Shown here piece by piece: positions 31,564-39,123 of a stretch of DNA of 57,314 nucleotides. The stretch spans positions 1 to 57,314 of the forward strand of contig URIC01000006.1 of assembly GCA_900547755.1 (NCBI GenBank). The letters are read 5' to 3'. The first letter of the stretch is position 1, and each line of letters starts with the position of its first letter. The notes under the pieces were generated by a model, which was not told the origin of the DNA, did not search any database, and was given only the letters and a program-made list of their open reading frames with translations. Source of the stretch: an uncultured Bacteroidales bacterium (GTDB taxonomy: Bacteria; Bacteroidota; Bacteroidia; Bacteroidales; Muribaculaceae). Made by a program: the position numbers and the translations under genes.

Positions 31564-32622
31564 ATGTCAATGAATGTCGAAAATACAGATAGCGCCGGCA
31601 AAAGCTCGCTCCTCGGTCGAATACTGAGGTTTGGGGTGCCTTTTGCCATAACCGTGCTTCTGGTCTGGTATATGTTCACTAAAATAGACTTCGCCGAGTT
31701 ATGGCACACCATACGCCACGGAGTGGACTATAAGTGGATTCTGCTGGCCATGGCTGTGAGCGTTCTGTCTCATATCTTCAGAGCATTGCGTTGGCGTTTG
31801 CAATTGCGCACCCTTGGGGTGGAGCCTCCTCTGATGGCTTTGTGTTGTTCTATTTTCGGAACATACGCCCTCAATCTGGTATTTCCTCGGCTGGGCGAGG
31901 TGTGGCGCTGCACTTATATCTCGCAACGTGAGCGGGCGCCTTTCACCAAGGTGCTCGGCTCTATGGTGGCGGACCGCCTTTCGGACACTCTGACGGTATT
32001 GTTGCTCCTGCTCCTGACTTTAGGTCTGGCACACGACCAGATAATGAGTTTCCTGAACAAATACCCCATAGGCGAGTCCCTGGCGGCTATGGCCGGTTCC
32101 GTAGGTTTCTGGCTATGGCTTATAGGCGCGTTGTCGGTGTGCGGCGGCCTGGTCTGGCTGTTGCGTGACACTCGTCCTGTAAAGGCTCTCCGCCGTATGA
32201 CGGGGGAGGTGTGGGGAGGGTTCGCCTCCATTGCCCGGATGAGGGGACGTGGTTTGTTTGTTCTTTACACCTCGGCCATCTGGGGTTGCTACTTTTTGCA
32301 GCTATATCTGGCGTTTTTCGCCTTTTCCTGCACAATGGACCTGGTGCTTGAACCCGGCTCCGCCTTCGGTCTGCTCCCATGTCTGGTGGCCTTCGTACTC
32401 TCGTCCATAGGCATGGCCGTGCCCAGCAACGGAGGCCTCGGCCCCTGGAATGTCTGCATCATTTTCGGCCTTGACCTCTACGGGGTGGCATACGCTCCGG
32501 CTGCCTCATTCAGTATAGTGGTATGGAGCGCCCAGACTCTGATGCTTATAATCCTGGGTGTCTACACCGCTATATATACCTCCAGGACTTCAACTGTTAA
32601 AACCTTAGAAACGAATGTTTGA
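31564..32622 (+). CDS. UPF0104 / flippase-like lysylphosphatidylglycerol synthase transmembrane-domain protein
   Basis: The protein has 352 residues (350 if the second ATG at 31570 is used) with about eight membrane helices. Family signatures include the early SHIFRALRWRLQLR, GTYALNLVFPRLGEVWRCTYI, MVADRLSDTLTVL, and the late GMAVPSNGGLGPWNVCI. It is the membrane half of MprF without the synthase domain, a family proposed to move lipids or lipid-linked sugars; the substrate is unknown. The stop overlaps the next gene by 8 nt. Confidence 0.88.
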   Translation: MSMNVENTDSAGKSSLLGRILRFGVPFAITVLLVWYMFTKIDFAELWHTIRHGVDYKWILLAMAVSVLSHIFRALRWRLQLRTLGVEPPLMALCCSIFGTYALNLVFPRLGEVWRCTYISQRERAPFTKVLGSMVADRLSDTLTVLLLLLLTLGLAHDQIMSFLNKYPIGESLAAMAGSVGFWLWLIGALSVCGGLVWLLRDTRPVKALRRMTGEVWGGFASIARMRGRGLFVLYTSAIWGCYFLQLYLAFFAFSCTMDLVLEPGSAFGLLPCLVAFVLSSIGMAVPSNGGLGPWNVCIIFGLDLYGVAYAPAASFSIVVWSAQTLMLIILGVYTAIYTSRTSTVKTLETNV

Positions 32623-33259
32623 CAATAGAAACGACGACGATAAAGAAGAGTTGTTCGACGGCTTTGAACCAGAAGAACCAAAGGCGCCGAAACAACCCAG
32701 ATATAGTCCTGACGACCCTCGTTATTGGGACAATCCGGAGAGCGAATGGGAACATCTCAGGCCCGCCGGACGTCGCCGTAAGGTGACCGTATGGGCTTCC
32801 TTGGTACTCGGCCTCATTGTAGTCGTCTGGCTTCTGATTTACTGGTTCTGTGGCCCGTATGTGCAGGATGCCGTGCAGTACGGCTATGTGGACCATGTGG
32901 AGGAGCGCGGAAATGTCTTCAAGACATACGAGGGTAACCTCATCCCCTATAAGTCTATGCACGACACCACCCGCGTCTTTGAGGGTGACTTCGTTTTCTC
33001 CACTTCCGGAAACATCGGCAAAGCCCTGCGGACTTTCCAGAACAGCGGCAAGCCCCTGCGTGTGGAGTACCGCACATATCGCTACGCCATGCCCTGGCGC
33101 GGTGACAGCCGGACGGTGATAATCCGTGTGGATACCGTAAGTCCGGACAGTATCCTTCCGCTGCCGAACAGGCTTCCCAGACCCGCACCGGCAGTGATAC
33201 ATGAGCCGTTGCCTTTAAAGGACACTCTCTCCTCGGCTTCGTCTGCGCCCGAAAACTGA
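32615..33259 (+). CDS. Single-pass membrane protein of unknown function
   Basis: The protein has 214 residues. An acidic cytoplasmic N-terminus (MFDNRNDDDKEELFDGFEPEE) with a DDPRYWDNPESEWEHLR stretch precedes a single membrane helix at about 69-86 (VWASLVLGLIVVVWLLIYW). A small periplasmic beta-rich domain with FEGDFVFSTSG and a Pro/Ser-rich tail follows. I recognise the general type (conserved Bacteroidales hypothetical) but no named domain. It starts 8 nt inside the UPF0104 gene, so the pair is translationally coupled and may share a function at the inner membrane. Confidence 0.78.
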   Translation: MFDNRNDDDKEELFDGFEPEEPKAPKQPRYSPDDPRYWDNPESEWEHLRPAGRRRKVTVWASLVLGLIVVVWLLIYWFCGPYVQDAVQYGYVDHVEERGNVFKTYEGNLIPYKSMHDTTRVFEGDFVFSTSGNIGKALRTFQNSGKPLRVEYRTYRYAMPWRGDSRTVIIRVDTVSPDSILPLPNRLPRPAPAVIHEPLPLKDTLSSASSAPEN

Positions 33260-33333
33260 CTTGACTGCCTGATACGCGCCCCGGGTCTTCCCCGTAAGTA
33301 TGCTATAACTGTATAAACGTGCTTCTTATTTTT

Positions 33334-35136
33334 ATGAGACATTCCGAGAGGTCACATTTCTTTTTCTTTGGAATAATGGCTCTCTGCGTGGTGCTGATGT
33401 GCGCATGCGTAGGGGGCGGTCATGGCTTTGGCGGTGACACTGCCGCCAAACCCGGAGAGAAGAGCGTTGACTTCATGGGCCTTGGCGATACAGAATCCGT
33501 GGACCTCGGTTCTCTGCGTAAGGCTCTTAAGTCTTGTCCTCCCTCCATGCGCAACCTGTCTATAGACACCCTTTTTAACAGAGGTGTGGCGTACACGTTG
33601 CGGCAACCGGTGCAGCCTGACTCTGCCATGATTTGCTATATGGCCGTGATTCAGAGGCTTGATACCGTAACCAACCGCGCCGATATGTTAAGCATAGCCA
33701 AAAGCTGCATAAATGTGGCCCACGTCTACACCACTGTATATAAGCAGACCGGCCACGCCTACCAGTACTTGCGCCTTGCCGAGAAAATCTGTCTGGCCAA
33801 CGACTTCAACGACATTATTCCCTATGTCTACCTGAATATGGGCGTGAATGTCAGCGGCGAAGAGAAGCTGAAGAGCTCATACGTGCCCGGCGCGGAGAGC
33901 GATAACGCTTTCGGCTATCTGAAACAGGCATACGAAAACGCCGAGAGAGTGGACAATTACGAGGCCATGGCCTTCGCCGTCTACAACATGATTGGCGATT
34001 TTTCCTTGTCTCCGCGTGTGCTGACATACGTCAACCGCTATCTGAAGGCCGACATACCTTCCACGGTGCCCACACGTCCGTATGTGGCTATGGTCTGCCG
34101 TGGCTACAGCGATTACATGAACGGCGACTATAAGTCCGCCCATCGCAATTTCGCTGCCGCCGATACCCTCAGCCATGTGCCCAAACAGCTTCTGAGCTGG
34201 TTCAAGTCCCAGGCCATCTATCTGGACGGACGTGTATATGAGGCTGAGGGCGACAGGGCCACGGCCGCCGAAAAGTTTGAAAATCTCCTCGCCGATGCCC
34301 GTGAACGCAGAGACCTGGAGTCCTCCATGTGGATGAATGGTATCCTGTATCTGTTTCACACCCGGGGCGGCAATGACGCCTTGGCCGAGAAATACCTGTT
34401 CGGGTATTACAAGGACCGCGAGAACATAGCTTTGGAAAACGAAGGCGCCAGCATCAGCGAGCTGGACCTCCTTGAGAAGATAGACGGGTATGAAAACCGA
34501 TTGTCCAACACATCCGGCAAAGGCATATTCGCATCCGGTACTCCGGTATGGGTCTACTTCGTCATCATCGGGGCGCTGATTGTTCTCGTCACCTTGATTG
34601 CTATGCTGGTGCGATACCGCCTGCGTTTCCGATATGTGATGCGCCGCTACGAGGAATACATGCACGACCGCAAAGAGGAATCCGCCCGCCCCCAGCCGGT
34701 GCTTCATGTGGAAGTGGTGGAAAGGACAGCCGTGGATGTGCCGGAAGAGCCTGAGAAGATGAACACGCTGGATTTGCCGGACCCCGACCTTATCAGACGT
34801 ATCAGTGAGGTGATGGACGGCAGCGATGAAGTCTTCAATCCGGAATTTCAGATGTCCACCCTCTGTACTGTTGTCGGCTCCAACCCCACTTACGTCTCCA
34901 AGGCCCTGAACCTTCATTACGGCAAAACGTTCAAATCGGTTCTGGCGGAGAGAAGAGTAGCGAAGGCCTGCCGTCTGCTGGACAATCCTGTCAGCAATGC
35001 CACCCTCACCATTGAGGCTATATGTCATGAAGTGGGTTTCAAGAGCCGAGGCGCTTTCTCTGTAGCCTTTAAAAATGTAGTCGGAATCACACCCACGGAA
35101 TACAGAAAAGCCGCTTTACGGTATATGCCGGCCTAA
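33334..35136 (+). CDS. Membrane-bound TPR sensor with C-terminal AraC-type DNA-binding domain
   Basis: The protein is 600 residues from the ATG at 33334; a GTG at 33319 would add five. An N-terminal signal or anchor helix (FFFFGIMALCVVLMC) is followed by about 350 residues of tetratricopeptide-like helices, presumably periplasmic. A membrane helix near 408-430 (VYFVIIGALIVLVTLIAMLV) and a short basic linker follow. The C-terminal AraC-type helix-turn-helix (about 500-595) contains FQMSTLCTVVGSNPTYVSKAL and ICHEVGFKSRGAFSVAFKNVVG. The layout resembles one-protein sensor-regulators of Bacteroidota. No histidine kinase domain is present. Neither ligand nor target is evident; the neighbours are not a polysaccharide locus. 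Confidence 0.85.
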   Translation: MRHSERSHFFFFGIMALCVVLMCACVGGGHGFGGDTAAKPGEKSVDFMGLGDTESVDLGSLRKALKSCPPSMRNLSIDTLFNRGVAYTLRQPVQPDSAMICYMAVIQRLDTVTNRADMLSIAKSCINVAHVYTTVYKQTGHAYQYLRLAEKICLANDFNDIIPYVYLNMGVNVSGEEKLKSSYVPGAESDNAFGYLKQAYENAERVDNYEAMAFAVYNMIGDFSLSPRVLTYVNRYLKADIPSTVPTRPYVAMVCRGYSDYMNGDYKSAHRNFAAADTLSHVPKQLLSWFKSQAIYLDGRVYEAEGDRATAAEKFENLLADARERRDLESSMWMNGILYLFHTRGGNDALAEKYLFGYYKDRENIALENEGASISELDLLEKIDGYENRLSNTSGKGIFASGTPVWVYFVIIGALIVLVTLIAMLVRYRLRFRYVMRRYEEYMHDRKEESARPQPVLHVEVVERTAVDVPEEPEKMNTLDLPDPDLIRRISEVMDGSDEVFNPEFQMSTLCTVVGSNPTYVSKALNLHYGKTFKSVLAERRVAKACRLLDNPVSNATLTIEAICHEVGFKSRGAFSVAFKNVVGITPTEYRKAALRYMPA

Positions 35137-35159
35137 AAACAGGCGTTTTTACCCCGTTC

Positions 35160-35188
35160 TTCGTCCGTTTTCATCAAAACAGGACGAA
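35160..35188 (+). terminator. Hairpin after the TPR/AraC gene
   Basis: A 7+5-bp stem (TTCGTCC-GTTTT with AAAAC-A-GGACGAA, loop CATC) starts 24 bp after the stop codon. There is no T-run after it. Confidence 0.5.
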
Positions 35189-35205
35189 CAAGACCCCCAA
35201 AACCC

Positions 35206-35235
35206 TTGTTTTTCGCTTGCAAGGTTGTAACTTTG
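35206..35235 (+). promoter_or_regulatory. Promoter of unknown target upstream of a small ORF
   Basis: TTG (35206-35208), a 19-bp spacer and TAACTTTG (35228-35235) form a consensus promoter. The 14-mer GTAACTTTGCATCC recurs exactly at the tRNA-Tyr promoter, 313 bp downstream. Confidence 0.65.
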
Positions 35236-35238
35236 CAT

Positions 35239-35280
35239 CCGGAAACATCAACCACCCTTACCCTGTTGATGTTCCCCCGG
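35239..35280 (+). other. Hairpin at the predicted 5' end of the transcript
   Basis: CCGG and AACATCAAC (35239-35252) pair with GTTGATGTT and CCGG (35265-35280), with a small internal bulge. This places a stable stem-loop right at the predicted transcription start. Confidence 0.45.
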
Positions 35281-35283
35281 AGA

Positions 35284-35448
35284 ATGTTAGTCGTGCCGAC
35301 TCACTCCCCTCCAGAAGCATTTGACAGTTATAGTGAAACATATTCCAATTTTGATGATTTATTGGTAAAGCAAGCGCGTAGCCTCGGTTGTGAAATCGGG
35401 GCTACGTCAATTATTGTTATACCTTATCCACCGCTTCTTTCATCCTGA
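35284..35448 (+). CDS. Possible small protein (54 residues) with its own promoter
   Basis: ATG at 35284 (another in-frame ATG at 35269 falls inside the hairpin) opens a frame of 54 codons ending TGA at 35446-35448. The peptide begins MLVVPTHSPPEAFDSY and ends in a hydrophobic TSIIVIPYPPLLSS. GGAG lies almost directly against the start, too close for a normal ribosome site. It sits behind a full promoter in an otherwise empty 420-bp gap before tRNA-Tyr. I recognise no family. It could be a genuine small protein, a leader peptide, or chance within a non-coding RNA. Confidence 0.35.
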   Translation: MLVVPTHSPPEAFDSYSETYSNFDDLLVKQARSLGCEIGATSIIVIPYPPLLSS

Positions 35449-35517
35449 ATCAGGTTAAAGCGAGACAAAGGCTGGATAATCCGGTTGAAATATTTCTTAA
35501 AAAAGTGGGACCGAAAT

Positions 35518-35548
35518 TTTGGAGTTTTAAGAAAAAGCTGTAACTTTG
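35518..35548 (+). promoter_or_regulatory. tRNA-Tyr promoter
   Basis: TTTG (35518-35521), a 19-bp spacer and TAACTTTG (35541-35548) lie 10 bp before the tRNA. Confidence 0.75.
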
Positions 35549-35558
35549 CATCCACAAC

Positions 35559-35641
35559 GGGCGAATACCAGAGTGGCCAAATGGGGCAGACTGTAAATCT
35601 GCTGGTTTATACCTTCGGTGGTTCGAATCCATCTTCGCCCA
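35559..35641 (+). tRNA. tRNA-Tyr (anticodon GTA)
   Basis: A class II tRNA of 83 nt. The acceptor stem pairs GGGCGAA (35559-35565) with TTCGCCC (35634-35640), and A35641 is the discriminator base. The anticodon stem-loop GCAGA-CTGTAAA-TCTGC has anticodon GTA at 35593-35595. A long variable arm is followed by GGTTCGAATCC of the T arm. The CCA end is not encoded. It decodes UAU and UAC. Confidence 0.95.
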
Positions 35642-35707
35642 CATGACAAATGGGTCGCGCCTGACCCTTTACGTGCGACACACGACTTTCATTTGTTCCT
35701 GAATCAG

Positions 35708-35735
35708 AGCGGTAATCGCGAGTGCCGCTTTTTTT
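35708..35735 (+). terminator. Terminator of the tRNA-Tyr transcript
   Basis: An AGCGG/CCGCT stem is followed by a run of seven T residues, 66 bp after the tRNA. Confidence 0.7.
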
Positions 35736-35744
35736 AAACAGAGA

Positions 35745-35773
35745 TGGTTTATATTATAAACCAATTTATAAAC
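35745..35773. promoter_or_regulatory. Candidate operator: perfect 19-bp palindrome plus third half-site
   Basis: TGGTTTATA-T-TATAAACCA is perfectly symmetric at 35745-35763. A further TATAAAC half-site lies at 35767-35773, 12 bp from the one inside the palindrome. The element sits 20-48 bp before the start of a membrane protein gene that is translationally coupled to a winged-helix regulator, an arrangement typical of autoregulation. Confidence 0.5.
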
Positions 35774-35792
35774 TAAAAAACAAGTATTGAAA

Positions 35793-36413
35793 ATGAAAGA
35801 AAAGAAACTCACCGAGCAAGAGAGCATAAGCATTATCGCCGAGATGATTTCGCGTACGAAAGAGAGATACATAGGGGACGGTAACATAATGTTGATGTGG
35901 GGATGGCTCACTATCGCGGTATCCGGTGCGGTCTGGCTTATGATGGCTCTGACTATGAATCCGGTATGGAACTGGCTTTGGTTTCTGATTCCGGCAATCG
36001 GAGGCACGGTCACACCGATTATGGCGAAAAAATCCGATGTCAGACGTGGAGTGAAAACTTATTCAGACAAGATTTCGTCTCAGATATGGCTTGCGGTAGG
36101 CATTATCGCTGTTGTCGCTACAATTGTCTGTCTCGGTTTTCAGTCTGTCGGCATAAAAGCATGGAATCTCATGTTCATATACGCGCTTGTCGTCGTTCCC
36201 TTTGCGGAAATCGCACAGGGCCTGATAGTCCAGGAAAAATCACTGATAACAGGAGGTTCATGCGGGGTTGCCATAGGACTCTTCACTGCCTGCTGTCTGA
36301 TATGCGGGATACCCCTTTATGCCTTTTGGTTCATGCCGGTATTTATGCTTTCATTCGCTTGCATGATGCTCATGCCCGGCTATATCATCAATCATAAAAC
36401 CCGTAAGATATGA
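35793..36413 (+). CDS. Integral membrane protein coupled to a winged-helix regulator
   Basis: The protein is 206 residues from the ATG at 35793; a TTG two codons upstream is less likely. After a polar N-terminus (EKKLTEQESISIIAEMISRTKERY) there are about six hydrophobic segments in pairs (roughly 33-50, 57-75, 93-112, 117-135, 148-170 and 173-195). I recognise no transporter motif. Small membrane proteins paired with a PadR/MarR-like regulator are common and often respond to membrane or drug stress, but that is inference. It overlaps the next gene by 4 nt (ATGA). Confidence 0.8.
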   Translation: MKEKKLTEQESISIIAEMISRTKERYIGDGNIMLMWGWLTIAVSGAVWLMMALTMNPVWNWLWFLIPAIGGTVTPIMAKKSDVRRGVKTYSDKISSQIWLAVGIIAVVATIVCLGFQSVGIKAWNLMFIYALVVVPFAEIAQGLIVQEKSLITGGSCGVAIGLFTACCLICGIPLYAFWFMPVFMLSFACMMLMPGYIINHKTRKI

Positions 36414-36694
36414 AAGAATTAGACCCATTGCTGCACTCGCAGCTGCGATTGGCGGTAATGTCTATTCTTATGAATGTGGAGGAGGCGGATTTCGTTTATC
36501 TCAAAGAAAAAACCGAATCTACCGCCGGAAATCTCAGCGTGCAGCTTGACAAACTGTCCAATGCCGGATATATCGATGTGGAAAAAGGCTTTTCAGGCAG
36601 GAAGACCCGGACAGTCTGCCGTGTTACCGGACAAGGACGAAAAGCCTTCGAAGACTATGTGGAGGCCCTGAAAAGTTACATCGACTTTAAATAA
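36410..36694 (+). CDS. Winged-helix transcriptional regulator
   Basis: The protein has 94 residues, essentially one winged-helix domain of the MarR/PadR-like HTH_27 type. LLHSQLRLAVMSILM (helix 1), DFVYLKEKTESTAGNLSVQLDKLSNAGYI (helix-turn-helix), VEKGFSGRKTRTVCRVTGQGRKAFEDY (wing and final helix). It is likely a dimeric repressor that binds a palindrome. A perfect 19-bp palindrome stands in front of its own operon, the obvious candidate target. A strong terminator follows. Confidence 0.9.
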   Translation: MKELDPLLHSQLRLAVMSILMNVEEADFVYLKEKTESTAGNLSVQLDKLSNAGYIDVEKGFSGRKTRTVCRVTGQGRKAFEDYVEALKSYIDFK

Positions 36695-36703
36695 TATGTC
36701 AGA

Positions 36704-36747
36704 AAGGGTCCGGACACGGCTTTTTGCTCTTTGCTGTCCGGACCCTT
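36704..36747 (+). terminator. Terminator of the membrane protein/regulator operon
   Basis: A perfect 12-bp stem (AAGGGTCCGGAC with GTCCGGACCCTT) with a 20-nt loop starts 10 bp after the stop. Confidence 0.8.
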
Positions 36748-36789
36748 AAAATTATTTTGCATTTATTAGGAGTTTGCGAAAAAATAACT

Positions 36790-36797
36790 TATCTTTG
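36790..36797 (+). promoter_or_regulatory. -7 element of the DUF4836-like lipoprotein gene
   Basis: TATCTTTG lies 27 bp before the ATG at 36825. A TTTG at 36773-36776 is too close (13 bp) to be a standard -33 element. Confidence 0.5.
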
Positions 36798-36824
36798 CGC
36801 GCAAATACTTTAAATGTTAACCAG

Positions 36825-38327
36825 ATGAAGAAAATCACAGTTAAGACATTGGCCATGACGCTGATGTTTGTGTGCGCGGCCGTTCTCTCCTCATGTTCCT
36901 GTAGCCGCGACAAGAAGGACCTTATGGATTGCGTGCCGGCCGACGCTGCATTTGTAGGTATGATTGACCTGTCAAGCGCTTGGGACCAACTCGGCATTAA
37001 GAGTGAAGGCGATGATTTTACTTTCGCCAAAGAAGTGAAAGACCTTATAAAATTGGCGCAGATTCCCAACGATGCCATGGACAAGATAGAGGGAGTGCTC
37101 AAATGTATGGAAGACACTCCGAAGTCCATAGTCGTCTTCAGCGTGGACAAACATGTATGGGCTACCTTCTACGTCAGTGACGGCGACGACTTCATCAAAT
37201 TGATGGAAGACGAGGCCAAGGCCGATTTCGACAAGGAGGACGGCTATCAGGTCTGGGAAAAGGTGGCGGTGAAGGGGAACCGGGTATGGTTCTGCGACGA
37301 CATGGACACCGATGAGCTGAACAGGCTTCTTGACCTGGACAAAGACAGACGCTTCGAAAACAAGTACGAGAAGGTGACCGAATACCTTATGGCCGAGGAT
37401 GCCTTGACCTCTTTCTGCATGAACTTCTCATACTTGAAGGACTATATGCAGCAGAGCGACGCGCAGATGCTGAATCTGGCTATGAGTTTCTGCTTCAACG
37501 ATGCCCAGTTCCTGCTGTATCAGTCCAGACTCACAGATGCGGAGGCTACCTCTGAGATGCGTATGTTCAACTCCAAAGAGGAGCCGGCCCAGTTCCTGCT
37601 CCCCATGGCGAAAATCGACGCCGCTTCCCTGGCAAAACTCGACAACGAGTCTCCGCTGATAGCCGCTATCGCCATCAACCCCGATTTGGTCAAGAAGATT
37701 CAGGCTTTGGCCGAGAAAATGGGCGGCCTGTCTCCTTCAGACAGAGAAATATTCGAGAAACTGGGCCACATAAGCGGTACCTCCGGCTTCTCCTTTGCCA
37801 GTGCCTCCGATGCCACTTTGATTTTGAACTTCAACGATGCCAAGACACCTGCCGAGGTCGGTCAGACAATCTCTCTGAGCAGCTTCTTCCAGACAGCCAC
37901 AGCCGGCAATTCGCTCATTGTCCGTCTGCCCGGCACTCCCGCGTCCGGCAAGGGGACACTTCCCTCGGAACTCGTAGGCCAGTATGCCGGTATCTACCTG
38001 AATCCGGCCAAGGATGGCGGCAAACTCGTGAAAGGCTATGACCTCGCCAAGCTCGGCAAGGCATGGGTGGTACTCGGACCCGACGGCAACGGAGTGAAGC
38101 TGTCTTCAACCTGGAAGGTCAAGACACCGTTGCTCACTGTCATCACCGAGGCTATGACTATCTTCCGTGGATTTATGGACAACTCCATCACATTCCCCGG
38201 CATAGAGGAGATGGAAAACATAACCTATTCATCCACAATGGCGGCTTCTCCTGCCGACTCTGTTTATGTAAGCGAGGATTACTCGCTTTACGAGGAGCCT
38301 GTAGCGGATTCGGTCGCTGTCTGGTAA
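36825..38327 (+). CDS. DUF4836-like lipoprotein
   Basis: The protein is 500 residues from the ATG at 36825. Seventeen extra in-frame codons upstream overlap the promoter and are not used. Signal peptide with lipobox LSSC (about residue 24), then CSRDKKDLMDCVPADAAFVGMIDLSSAW, the typical opening of DUF4836 proteins, in which a lipid-anchored domain starts with a 'P-x-D-A-x-V' segment. Further matches in type are the repeated beta-alpha units and the late SLIVRLPGTPASGKG. It is a Bacteroidota-specific family of unknown function, likely periplasm-facing or on the surface. Confidence 0.72.
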   Translation: MKKITVKTLAMTLMFVCAAVLSSCSCSRDKKDLMDCVPADAAFVGMIDLSSAWDQLGIKSEGDDFTFAKEVKDLIKLAQIPNDAMDKIEGVLKCMEDTPKSIVVFSVDKHVWATFYVSDGDDFIKLMEDEAKADFDKEDGYQVWEKVAVKGNRVWFCDDMDTDELNRLLDLDKDRRFENKYEKVTEYLMAEDALTSFCMNFSYLKDYMQQSDAQMLNLAMSFCFNDAQFLLYQSRLTDAEATSEMRMFNSKEEPAQFLLPMAKIDAASLAKLDNESPLIAAIAINPDLVKKIQALAEKMGGLSPSDREIFEKLGHISGTSGFSFASASDATLILNFNDAKTPAEVGQTISLSSFFQTATAGNSLIVRLPGTPASGKGTLPSELVGQYAGIYLNPAKDGGKLVKGYDLAKLGKAWVVLGPDGNGVKLSSTWKVKTPLLTVITEAMTIFRGFMDNSITFPGIEEMENITYSSTMAASPADSVYVSEDYSLYEEPVADSVAVW

Positions 38328-38347
38328 CCTGTCGACGAATACACACG

Positions 38348-38380
38348 GAGAAGCGCCCTGCCGAGAGTGAGGCGCTTCTC
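38348..38380 (+). terminator. Terminator after the DUF4836-like gene
   Basis: A perfect 10-bp stem (GAGAAGCGCC with GGCGCTTCTC) with a 13-nt loop lies 20 bp after the stop. No T-run is obvious. Confidence 0.6.
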
Positions 38381-38431
38381 GGTTGTCTGCACACTGACAT
38401 AAAGTTGTCTGCAAATATATAGATATACGTT

Positions 38432-39100
38432 ATGAAGAAAACAGAGCGACCGGTGATAGACACCATTACGCTTACCGACACATTGCCCCGTGTGTTTGCG
38501 GAAGAGTCCATACCCGATTCCGAGGTATGGCGCCGCGACGTCACCTTCCGGCGCGGCAAGAACTATGTGATAGAGGCCCCCAGCGGCACGGGCAAATCCA
38601 GTCTCTGCGCCTACATATACGGCAACCGTCGCGACTATCTGGGGCATATAGCCTTCGACGGACAGGACATATCCTCCATACGTCCGGACCGCTGGCAGCT
38701 TCTGCGTCGCGAGACTCTGGCTTACCTGCCCCAGGAGCTGGACCTCTTCCCCGAACTCACCGCCATGCAGAACATAGAGCTGAAGGCCGGCCTCACGGGT
38801 CACACGGACCGCGGGCGCATAGAGGAGTGGCTGCACCGGCTCGGCATAGACTCGCGCTCGCACTTCCCTGTGGGCAAGATGTCCATAGGCCAGCAACAGC
38901 GTGTGGCCATAATCCGCTGTGTGTGCCAGCCCTTCTCCTTCCTTCTGATAGACGAACCGGTAAGCCACCTCGACGCCGAGAACAACGCGCGCGCGGCCGA
39001 GATAATCCAGGGCGAGGCCACACGCCAGGGAGCCGGCATAATCGCCACATCCGTGGGTAACCGCATAGGCATACATGTGGACGAACTGTTACACCTTTAA
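38432..39100 (+). CDS. ABC transporter ATP-binding protein
   Basis: The protein has 222 residues. Walker A APSGTGKSS (49-57), Q-loop Gln101 (YLPQELDLF), ABC signature MSIGQQQR (150-157), Walker B FLLIDEP (170-176) and a D-loop SHLD. The usual switch histidine is missing: the H-loop position reads IIATSVGN with Ser where His is expected. Walker B Glu is present, so hydrolysis is probably retained in altered form. It pairs with the permease gene 23 bp downstream. The family outline resembles LolD/MacB-type ATPases. Confidence 0.9.
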   Translation: MKKTERPVIDTITLTDTLPRVFAEESIPDSEVWRRDVTFRRGKNYVIEAPSGTGKSSLCAYIYGNRRDYLGHIAFDGQDISSIRPDRWQLLRRETLAYLPQELDLFPELTAMQNIELKAGLTGHTDRGRIEEWLHRLGIDSRSHFPVGKMSIGQQQRVAIIRCVCQPFSFLLIDEPVSHLDAENNARAAEIIQGEATRQGAGIIATSVGNRIGIHVDELLHL

Positions 39101-39123
39101 ACAGCCTCTAAGTCAGGAAAGAA

